Below, in pieces: positions 12,801 through 24,800 of a DNA stretch of 64,000 nt. A model generated the notes under the pieces. The model was not told where the DNA came from. It saw only the letters and a list, made by a program, of their open reading frames with translations, and did no database searches. Source of the DNA: Branchiostoma floridae (Eukaryota; Chordata; Leptocardii; Amphioxiformes; Branchiostomatidae). Numbering within the stretch: the stretch's first letter is position 1; each line of letters begins with the position of its first letter. The position numbers and the translations under genes are program-made. The stretch lies in contig NC_049979.1 in the NCBI RefSeq assembly GCF_000003815.2, forward strand, positions 15,288,688 through 15,352,687. The letters run 5' to 3'.

Positions 12801-15800
12801 TTTGAAAATTCAACATAACGTAGTACTTATTAATTACTAGAACTAAGAACTTCTGTCCTTCAAATGTCAAGTATCATTTTTATGATTCAATTATATTTTA
12901 TTAAAAGACTTCCAAAATATATAGTTTAAAAGTCGTTATCGTTGTAAATTATTTGAAAAAGTCCAGATAATATCAGGATAAAAGGCAAAATGCCTTCAAA
13001 GCTGATCATGACACATTTTTATGAGTTTGTTGCAGACAGACTTGTGATATGGTCCCATTCATCACGTTTTTCCACATGTAGTTGAAAACAAAGAGACATT
13101 GTCTTTGTAAGAGGATGTACTTGTGATTTACCTTTGACCTCTGTGTTTTCCCACAGGTGGTGCTAGAATGTACACTAAGAAAAGACGTCCAGTACAACAG
13201 AGTCACGCCCATCTTCCACCACTGGTTCCTGGAGGATAAAAGATTCGGACTGACTTTCCAGAGTCCAGGAGATGCCCGTGCCTTCGACAGGGGAATAAAG
13301 AGGGCCGTGGAAGACCTCTCTGAAGGTGAGAAGCTGCTGTAGTGTCTTACCTGTGCCCCAGGTTTGGCTGGAAGCCAGGATGGTGAAAATGTTGTCACAA
13401 ATGCTAGAATACACATTGTTACCAGGTAGACTTTGTTTGGTGGTCTTCCCAGTACTGCTGACAAGGAAACTTAGCTGTTATTATTCTGTGGGCCTTTTTA
13501 GATGTTTCAACACCTGAAGAAACTTGTCAAGTGTAGAAGTATGGAGGGCTTCAAATACGGCTGCTATTATGAACATCAGTTACAATGCTCGGCCCTTTTG
13601 TTGTAGGTTTTTGGAATGGCTGATACAGTTGGATCCATATAGTTTCACAGTTTTGTTACTTCTTTGTTGTTTTCCTCCAGAACCAGTTCATCAGAACAAT
13701 TGTTACATTTTAAGGATTTCAAGAACTGGCCATGTTTTGAAAGATTATTACTCATTTGTTCAGTGGCTCTCCATACTGAAATGATCATGGGTATTGGAGG
13801 CACTAAATAACTACATTGTCTATTCTAAGGTTTTGTCCAAAGCAAATCATGAGTTGCTGTTTTCAGAAGGATCTATAAGAAAGGTTAAGTCTAGTCAGGC
13901 ATGCTTGCCAATTACACATTTCAGGTGTACATGTACTAGATCTGTGGCAGCTATAACTGTGCGTCCCTTACTGTACATTCCTTAGTGAAGTTGAGAAAAA
14001 TTTACAGTGTGGAACGTCTTCTGTGGAAAGCCATTAATGAATTTTATGGCGACAACAGAGGGGTAGACTGCAGATTAAATTTCTCCTTCTAGCAAACAGC
14101 AGGGAGTGCACCATGCAACAGTAACAGCCAGAGGCACTTCCCTTCTGCTGTGCTTTCAGCCCTTTTGTTCTTGCTGGGAATGTAGACGCGTCCTAATTAC
14201 ATTTGACCGCAGGCATGAGTTAGTGGTTTTTCATGGATTTAGGAAGGACTGTGCAGCGTAGCCTGAGGAAGGGATTTGTGAGCTGTTTTGGGGACATGTA
14301 TCTACCTGGTGGCTCAAGGTTTCATAACAGACTTTTGCTGTACAATGATAAGGTGCAGGAGGCAGACTGTGGAAGTAATCTTTGTGTATAGTGCTTCCTA
14401 ATATGGAAAAAAACAGCTAGTTGTTGGAGGTGAAGGTCAGCCATGTAGATTAACGCTGATGTGGTGGGGCATTACATGTCATTGGCATATCAGAAAACCT
14501 CGCCTCCTTTTCATCTTTACAAACAAGAATTTTCTCCATATGAGATACAAGGCTCATACGTAACATTTGGACATTTTGTAAACACAAGTTAAACTTTGAC
14601 ATATATAGCGAATTCACAGCATCCTTCACCCTTGAAAAAACTACCACAAAAGTAGTAAACTTGTTCCAACTCCAACATCAAATGTCTTCAATATCACACG
14701 TTTTAGGATGTATCCCCACCCTCTCCCCACCATCCTAACTTCTAGCACAGGCGTTTATTTTTTCAGGGTAGTGCCGAGTAGTTATTATCGAAATGGTCCA
14801 GGTTCTCAGCTGAGGGAGATCATTGAATGATGAACACCATGAATCAGTGCTCTTAGGCACGATCTACACGCAGTTTTCCCCGATATCTGCGAGCCTACAA
14901 CCTCTCGCCGACAGCTTTTTTTCATGGTCTAGATGGAATTACTATATCACCATTACGATATCGGGAAAATTTCTCCCGAAAGGTCTGGACCATTCGTACG
15001 ATACCTTACCGACAGCTTAGCAGGGGTCCCCGACAGCTTCGCTCGCGTGTAGATGCTTCCCGACTTCGGGAAGGCTCATTAGCATATAACGCCATTTGGA
15101 AAATCGTGCTATATGTTTATGACTGCAAGCGCCATGGGTGTCCGGCCCCCTACGTTCTAGATCCCTCCCGACATCTCCACAGATATCGGTAAAAACTGTG
15201 TGTAGTTGGGCCTTAGGGTCTCATTGATGAGTTTCTTCTTTCCATAGACTTCTATGTTATAATTCGTGGTTTAAATGGGCGCGTTCATAATGAAGCTGCG
15301 TGAAATGTCAGCAGATTTTTCATTCTATGTCGAGCACATTTACCCTATATCGTGGGAAAAAATTGCCAATGTAAACTATACGTAGGAACTTTTTTTATAG
15401 CAATTACAAACTACGATTAGTCAATCCCCACAAAAGGCACTTTTTCGCTGCTATTGTACAACCGCACCACTCAGAACCCACGACTGTGTACCTCCGACCT
15501 AGCGCGCGGCTGCAAAACTTTACCTGCTAATTTCTTCAGTTACAAATAAGCTTTCACCAATCTAACTTTTGAGAGCAGTTCCGCTGGCTAAAAGGGAATT
15601 TCTCACCGCTAAAAACATGCGTCCGTGCAGCCGTTCATTTTTGGCTCGGATCTCTTTTAGGGTGTCCACTTGCGGAGTAATACATCAATGAGACCTTAAG
15701 TTTAATGTATTATTGAAAAAATCTATCAAAGGAAAGAATGTCGTTTTCTTCATCATCTCTGAAAGTTTGGGTGTCTTACGTTAATGAATTAGCCTCTGGG

Positions 15801-18800
15801 AGGTAATTAAGTACGAGATCATGATAGGCATGAAAGCGCCACCTAGCGGCGGACAAAGGCCAATGTTCGGGACAAAGTGCAAAGGCGTCGAGACTGACGC
15901 TTTTGACGTGTCGCAAAGACTCATTAGATCAGTCTGTGTATGAGTTTGACTGAGTAGTGTTCTCTTTGTGACTTTGTCTTTGTTTAATTGGAATATATCT
16001 CAGAGAATAGTCGTGTAAGGGATATCAGCACGACAGGCACGACGAGATTCATCCGGATCTTTCTACGTAAAATAAACGGTTCTATAGAGGATCGGGTGAA
16101 GGTACTATAGCTCATAAAGTCAAAACAGAGCTTAACGACTAGAAATTGATGTTAGCTGCGTTTCAAGCTCCCTTATACCAGAGGCGGGCAAGCCGAACTG
16201 AGCCTTTCTGATTGGCCTTTTATAGGTGTCGTCTAGCCCCGGGGTTTGGGGGGGGGGGGGGGGTGTTGGAGGGGCGTTCGAGAGAAGGCGGCGATTGCAA
16301 AAAATAACTTGGATGCAGTTTGCATCAAAAAAGATAGCTTTAGAACCTTAGTCCTCTTTCAAATAGCTTCTATATCCAGTAGAGTGTGATACAAGAAAAA
16401 TAACAATAGTAACGCCCCTTGGAAATGTAGACCCGTCCGTTACCATGGTTACGGAAATAGGTACACGGCGTAATCTGCAGCCAAGAAATGCGGGGTGGCG
16501 CCCGGTTATAAACCCTTTTCAAATTTTTGCTCCAGTGCTATTCCTTGATTTTTTATGAATATTTTTCATTTTTATTTAAGGTCTCATTGATGAGTTTCTT
16601 CTTTCCATAGACTTCTATGTTATAATTCGTGGTTTAAATGGGCGCGTTCATAATGAAGCTGCGTGAAATGTCAGCAGATTTTTCATTCTATGTCGAGCAC
16701 ATTTACCCTATATCGTGGGAAAAAATTGCCAATGTAAACTATACGTAGGAACTTTTTTTATAGCAATTACAAACTACGATTAGTCAATCCCCACAAAAGG
16801 CACTTTTTCGCTGCTATTGTACAACCGCACCACTCAGAACCCACGACTGTGTACCTCCGACCTAGCGCGCGGCTGCAAAACTTTACCTGCTAATTTCTTC
16901 AGTTACAAATAAGCTTTCACCAATCTAACTTTTGAGAGCAGTTCCGCTGGCTAAAAGGGAATTTCTCACCGCTAAAAACATGCGTCCGTGCAGCCGTTCA
17001 TTTTTGGCTCGGATCTCTTTTAGGGTGTCCACTTGCGGAGTAATACATCAATGAGACCTTAGTAGGAGGCTAGTCAGTCGTATGGTTTCAGAAACATGCT
17101 ACAGATCTTGGCTGCAACAAAATTGGCTAAAATATACAAAAACAAAAGCACAATATGGTATACTGTATTTTCCTCAGTCACCTGTGTACAATACATGACC
17201 ATTGGTATTTAGGGTATGCTTTTTAAGATGAGGTGTCATGCCACAAGGTCACAACTGCTGATGATGCCATAGTTGTATGTAAAGAAAAATCCTTTATCCA
17301 TAAACTGATGACTCAAGCCACAGTGTTTCATTTTATACCTTCCACTGCTGAAGACAAATGGTCATGAGTCGTGTCGGAATATTTGAGGCTTGCTATGATT
17401 AGATCCGAGATCTCTCTTCGGAATATGCGGCATTGACGTCATGGCGGCAAATTTCCTGGATATACGAGGGGAGAGCACTCCATGCCCACCCACTCTCTTC
17501 CTGCCTTTCTTCCCCTCCTGTTTGAACAATAACTGCTACCAAATCAAAGCATACTCCACTGTAAATATTAGAGGGAGAGCAAGGGAGACCAGGCTGGCAT
17601 TAACCTTCTCCACACTTTTGATTTGTGCAGTAATGATCATTTATTTGAGAGACCACAACACAGATACAAGCCAAGCTTGGGGAACTAGTACCAGCCTGTG
17701 CATCTTGTTCAGTTGTATGTGGCTCTGAATGGGGTTTTGCAACTGTACTTTTACTTACCATCTGGAGGAAAAGAATAATTGTTCAGTGACAGGCATGTTG
17801 TCATGGCAACTCAACCCCTTCCGATTTGTTCATGTTTGCTATTGAGTTTGCCCAAGATGAATTGAAGGAAAGCAGGAAGGAAGAGGGCTTTAACTATGTT
17901 GTATCAGAGTTGTGTCTTTGGCAAAGAGAAAGTTGTGTGCCCTTGAAAAAAGATCCAGTGGAACACAGTAGGACAAAAACATATTAGGTAACAAACGAAA
18001 CAGCATTGACACGTATTTGTACATTTCTATTAGATGTTGATGCAAAAAGTATGAAGATCATACATCAAAGTTGAACTGTAATTTCCAATACAAAAACTGG
18101 ACTTAACAATTATTGTGTTGGAAATTACAGTTCAACTTTGACTCAGAATGCTATTTATGCATCAGAGAGAGTTTCTTGCTTTTGAACATTTCGTTTCTCA
18201 GTTGACAATTCTTGTGTTCTTGTACTTGTAATCATGTTCCTGAAACTGTAGATGTCCAATGGTGACAACCTGGTTGATGCGTGGTTATATCAACCACTGA
18301 AAGGTCAATAGGTCATTTAACTACAGTCAAGTCCTGCCATTGGCTGACAAGAATGCTCATTTGATTGGCAGAAAATTATATCATTAGAATAAATGTTTCA
18401 AATATCTCAGTAAGTAAATTAGTCAGTAAAGTAAGTAAGACTCATGAAGGAAACGTTAAGGTAGCAAACAAGTAAGAAGGATGGTGTGGGAATTAAAATT
18501 GTAGCAGACAATGGCAGATGAACATTTATATTGTATGATATCCATGACAGTGGTATAAAACACCAGTTGAGTTGCCCTAAGAGTAAGTACAGTCAGGTTA
18601 CATATTATATATTATCCTGTTATTATCGAGCAATGGAATTTTGAGCAAGAGAACCCCTGAGGACAACAGTTATTCAAAAGTGATGTGCAGCACCTGTTGG
18701 TCTAATAACTTCCATATCCTCGACATATTCCATATGTTCAATTGTTAGTAACAAATTGCAGAAAACTATTTTTATTGTAAAAGTCTACATACTCAAATCT

Positions 18801-21800
18801 GCAGCCAAATGTGAAAGCTATGATGGGGAATGCTGGAAGTAACATTTATAAGATGTTTTAAGATGAAATAGAATCTAGGTTGTCCATCGCGGTTGATGAT
18901 GACTTCTGCGCACATCCTCCTTTCATCTGAAATAGAATCAGTGTCTCAAAAATATGACAGCTGTTTACTAGTACATCTCACTATTATCTTAGCAAATACT
19001 CTTTGCTTGAGTTGAAAGACAATGTACATTGGCTCCTGTATGCAAAGTTCAGGTGTACAAACTATGGGATCTCGGAGTGGATTTGTGTGTTGTAGTCCAG
19101 CGCCCTGTGTTATGGTTTGTGGCCAGTGGCCCACAGCAGCCTCCCCTTGTGACATCACCAGGCCCAGATTCAGCAAACAGGAAATAGCGTACATTCCACA
19201 GGGTTTCAGCCAGCATGTGTGTCACATTAGTGAGGGAACGTCGGATCTTTCCCACAATGCCCCAGCCTAAGGAAACCTAGGTGACCGTCTATCCGTCCTT
19301 GGAACTAAGGATGGTTACTCTGCCGCTTTACATTCCTCACGCATTCCCTTTTCTTTGCCATTGGGCAAAGCCTGCAGGTTTAGACCCCTTTTGTGGGCAG
19401 CCCCTTAGGACTAAGCTGCCTGGCCTGTAGATGGCAGGATTGAACTCAGACTACTCTTTGTTCTCTTCTTCCCTGGCCCAAAGAGGTCTTCTACCATATC
19501 ATGTCTCAGTACTACTTGTGGTTGGTAATGATTATGCCATTTGGTTTAGATTTTCCATAGCACTCCCAGACAGCAGCATTAATTAGAAGAGCCTCTGCTG
19601 ATCTGGGCATAGAGGTGGTCTGCTTATCCAAGTTGGGAGTCCCAGGCAGGTGTTTCATGTCAATAGTCTTCTCTCGTGCTTGGCTTAAAGTTTTCAAGAA
19701 GGCGTTCCATACCCTGGTGTAAACAGTCCATATGAAATATGTATCCCTGTAAGGCAAATATTAGGTTCACAACTGCTGGTTAGTGTTGGACATAAGCTCT
19801 TCTGGAGACACCACTCTTGTCCTCTAATTCATCCCTGTAACACAACACCACATTGAGTGGGGAGCAGGGTGAGGGGAAAAGAAACTAATGTCATGGAGGA
19901 TTAGGGAAGATGTCTTAGGGTGTCCCCAAGGAGACAGCATCAGCACCTGTTCTTGTGGGGATTGACTGGACAAGACTCCTGTTGACAGACTTGATAAGAT
20001 TGGAAAGACACAGCACAGTTCAAGAGAGAGATTGGTGTGTTTTAATGGAACTTGATTGAGCCGCAACTTTTGGTAAGTCCTAATATCTGTGTAGGGTATG
20101 TTTAACTTTAACTGAGGAATATACATGTAGAAGGGGGTTTGTCCTTTCTATCTTTATTCAGTATAGGATGGAGCAGGGAGAATGAAATGGGAAGGTGAAA
20201 AGTTGGTATAATTGATGCTCTAAATCCCCTCATGTGGTCTTATCTGTTGTAAAACTTGCTTTTGCCATTTTTTGTACCCACATCCCTGATGTATCTTTTG
20301 TACAATTTTCATCTGCTCTCTACTTATGATCAGACACTTCTCTGACATACAACAGCCCAGGTGTAACATTGTCCTTAGGTATTGTTGATTTAGTGTGGAA
20401 AGTTTTGTTCTTATGAAAGAGTCTTCTAATATGGTAATGATGTGGCTGGATGGGGGTTAAGGTATTACCTTTCCTGTAGGCATAACAGCTGGTATTGCTT
20501 TAGCCCAATTCCGAGGCTCTGTGTATACACAATGAGTGTGTTGTGGCCTCCACTGTAAAAGGAATAAGTTATGCCCCCAAGCATTTATTTCTGTTTGGTT
20601 ACACACTTTTAGCTACCTACGGCTAATGTAAAGGTGTTGGGTGCTGCAAAGCTGGTCCAACTCCTGTAGAAAGTTACCAGATAGTGAAAGGTGGGGTCTC
20701 CTCGCAGCTGTCCTCTCATCCAGATTGTGCAATTCTCTAGATTACAGGACCTTTTCTTGACACAGTTCTTATCAGCCAGCCTGGCCTGAAAGACAGACAG
20801 ATGCAAGGATTAGAATTCTAGACTTAGAGAGAACTTTCTCACCGTGAAATAGAAAACATATAACCTGTCAAGAATTAGATGTTCATGATGTACAGAAGGT
20901 TGATTGTAATGTTAGACTTCCTATCACAGGTGCATACTTTTGTTTTAGCATCTTTCATTGCAGTGGATCTTTCATTAGAAGGTACAGAGATGTTGAGTTT
21001 GGTATCTTGAGTGTGTGTTAGCTTTTCTTATATGTTTACGCTTGTTTAGACCTACTGTACATGTATGCAGCAGGTGGATTAAGGCTAGGGATTGGCACAA
21101 CAGACAGTAATTGGTAAAGATGCATGTAGCACATGACCCCATCATGTTCTTATCCTGACCTTCAGAACTCTCAAGTGGGGAAGTCAATGTCCCTGGAGAT
21201 AACCAAGGAAAAAAGGTCCAAGACAGATAACTGAAAGGAGAACCCCCCTCCTTACAGACTGATCTGATGCCACTTGCCAGTGATGTCAGGACCCTGTCAG
21301 AGTGGCTGCATAATTGGCATTCCTTTACCCAAGGTTGGCCTTGCACAGTCTGCTCTTTAGAGCTAGCTCTTTCTTCTTATGACTGCCTACAAAGGAAGGT
21401 GGCTCAGGTAATGTTTGATGTCTGTTGGTGGGGTTTCTTTGCCAGGTAGCTACATATACTCCAAATGGTAAGATCCTACATATATTTATGATAAAGCAGA
21501 CCACACCTCTCCCTCGGAAACTTTGAGGGTAGCCCCAAGGAGTCTGAAGTCCTGGAATTGTCTCAAGTAGCAAGTGGCAGAGGTGGGACTTGGATAAGTG
21601 TTGAAGTCTTGAGGTGTGTACAGTGATTTGGTCAACTTGTTTCTGTTGTATGGCTTCTTTGAGAAAGTACATGTACCGGTATGTGAGTTCAGAGCACCTT
21701 GCATCTTAAACTGAAGCTACATGTACTAGTGGTATATGCAGGAGAGAAACATCTTGGCTTGCCAACAATGGCATGGTCACGGTAATACAAGTTCTATCTG

Positions 21801-24800
21801 CTTGACTTCGCAAAACTCAACAAGCCATTCCTACAGTCTCTGATGACATGTTTGAAGGATTCTAACTTTCAAGCTTTTAGTACGTGTTTTTGATGCTGGA
21901 GTTGTTGTTGTAGTAGCTATGGTAGATTCAGTTGGTTGTCATAGGAAAGAAAATTGACTTGGCAGAAAAAGGTGAATCTCTGGTACATGATGTAGTTTGT
22001 ATGGTAACAAAATTGCACTACTTGTAAGAGTTGAAAGGCTGAAGTTCTATACTCTTTTCACCTCATGATACATTGATACATTGCACTGGTTACATTATTT
22101 GGAAAGGCACCGGGATTTGGAAAAACCTAGGTCATAAGTATTCCATGTCAATGAGTCATTGACATGGAACACCAGTGTTCCACAAAGTTTTGACACCTGA
22201 TGTTGAACTGTGCAGTTGGCAACAAGTCAGATTTCCAAAATGCTTGTGCCTTATTAAATCTAAGGTGACCAGTTGTTAATCAAATAAGTTATTTAATGAT
22301 TCTGTCAAACCTTTTAACCGTCACTCAGAAATTTATTTTTTCTTGCACTTTTCCATGCTGTCCTTTGGATTTATGTTTAATAACTGGGGTAAGTTTTACT
22401 ATCTTTTAGTGCTAATTTTGCTTCATGTTTTGTTTAAGAAACTTTCCTTTGTGGATTTGTTTTCCTCCAAGCTGTTGTAGTGCTTTCTTAGAAAAACATG
22501 CACAAAATATTCAGTTTCTAGTATTTACTTAGTTAACAACATATTGCTGCAGGAGATAGGGATGTAAGTCTGGTACTGTAGTGGTACATCTATAGATAGT
22601 ATAACCTTAACTTATCTGTTGATAGTAACAGAATGCATTGTGTTCATGGATGAAAAATTTGCATTTGATAGAAGATGAAAGTCATGATTTAAACTTGTAT
22701 TGATATTTTAAAAATTACAAGTACTGTCTGCCGAATCGAACCCATTTGTGAAGAAGAACCACAAATAGCCTTTAAGACAGGATAATTCCTGGTGGAACTT
22801 AGATTATTATCTTTATATTGTATGTCAATGAAGATACCATTCTCATGATGCTTCTTTTGTTTCAGAATCATCACCTTCCTCAGTGCCTAAGTCTTCACCA
22901 GGTGAACTTGATGAAGAAGACGTTTTTGTTGTAAGTTCTGCCAACATCTTACCTTAATTGTTACTATTACTGTTACTGTCATCTAAATGTTGAAACTCAT
23001 TATTAGATTTCAGTTCTACCATTTGGAAGCCTTACATTTCAATATGTCCCAAGATGTCAAGTAAAGGTTTAGAGGAAGATGTGATAGTGAGTGCTCTATT
23101 CTCTATGTCATGATAATTTATTGTTTTAGAGAAATATGGATATTTTGACTGATATTTATGTAATCAGAGATTCCCAATTTCACCCGTATTTCCCATTAAG
23201 TGGCCTGTGTTACGTCACATCACACTGAAATAGATTGGTGGGACAGGAAACATTTGCAGTGAGCCCCTGGGCTGGCCTTTGAAGAACCGCTTCCACCTAC
23301 TCTTCCATTTGGCAAAGTTTGTTTAATACCACCCATTTGCTGACAGCTCTCAGTTACCCAGGAATCCTTCACTCAGACAGCAGAATGAATTTTTTTCAGG
23401 TACCGGAATTAGCCAGAAGTGGAAAAGTAGCTGAGACATAATTTTTTTTATATAGCATTGTTCCTGTTGTGATTAGTTCTGTAAATCTTATTTTATTTTG
23501 TTCTGCGTTTGCAGTCTTTAGATGGTGACAGCAGTCGGGAGCCGACGCCCAAGCCGCCAAAGAAGGAACGGAAGCCGGTGACCGTAGCAACGCATGACCC
23601 TTACTTGAGCCAGTTCTCCCACCCACACACCACCCACTCCCACCTCCACAGAGTACACTTCATCACACCCAGCAAGCCCATCCGCGGCTCACGCAGATTA
23701 CACTCTACCAGAGAGGTGAGACAGGTAGCACTTTGTGTGAGCAACCTGTAATGGCAGGGGCAGGATCACTGCATTCGTGTGGGTGGAACCCTGGTCTTCC
23801 TGTAGTCCTTGTGGGGAAAAATTATTTCACTGTCATACAAACCTTAAAACTGCAGACATCAGAATTTCTATGGTTTAAATTTTAAAGTGTGCCAAAGTTT
23901 ATTGTTCAGCCAAAACTTATACAACATTCCATGCCCTTGTCATGTTTTGTAGGAATTGCAGTAGCAAGGCTCAAAAGACATTTTTGTTACCTGCAATATT
24001 GCAGTTGTAAAACTTCAAATACACGTAAAAGACCTTTCTTTTCGCTGATAGTACACATGACCGTCTAGTGTCTAGTTTCCCATCTGTAAGTTAAAAGAGA
24101 CCAATACAACAGCTAATGTTGCTACTGGAGCATGATGTAAAAGCACTTGCATTTGTAGAATAAGATTTTGTACCATGTACCAGTAAAAGTGAACTCTTCT
24201 TTGATGGTTTTCCCTGTGCTTTGTTACAGACCACACATCCTGAAGTGATATTCCAGGAGGAACATACCTTCATCAAAACTGAGTCAGCCAAAGATAAAGA
24301 CAAACAGGACAGCAACAGGGACAGTAGTGACAGTAGTGACGTATGGATCAGGCATCCGGATTCAACGGGGCGGACGGCATTTGCCGACCTGCCAGGGCAC
24401 CTGGCCTTTCCCGCGGGCAGCAGCGAGAGTACGAGTGACGACGCAGATTCGTATGTTCATTTTTCGAAAAACTACCCGAAAGTGCACGATTATAGTTATC
24501 CTATGTTGGAACCAATCCGGACAGACACCAGTTCCTCCAAAAGTGGCAAATCCCGCATAGTAACAGTCCAGCCTTCAAAGATATTCCAGGATAGAAGATC
24601 ACAGAGTCAATCAGAGCCATTGAGACCTCAGACCGGACACCAGCGATGTGTGTATTGTCGTGAGATGTTTAGTCCAGATGGGAACCGGCCGGGAAGCTGT
24701 GAGTTTGCGCCGGACCAGACACAACAGTACATGAAAAGAGTAAGCTGCATGGGAGCAGCAGAAATGATGATGTATCATTGCATGTCAGACGCTGAGGGGG

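Larger units (their letters stand above)
17062..22865. other. Spred intron 3, distal part
   Basis: No exon seen. A CRE-like tgacgtcatggcggc lies near 17435. Two strong inverted repeats are listed separately (18065-18141 and 22141-22169). Open frames at about 17.4, 19.0, 19.8 and 21.0 kb are on both strands, overlapping and without domain signatures. Confidence 0.5.

Noticed and set aside
15216..17059. Reading the two 481-bp repeats as LTRs of one retrotransposon
   Set aside because: Each copy has its own inverted ends and TA flanks, there is no primer site or polypurine tract, and the 882-bp interior has no retroelement features.
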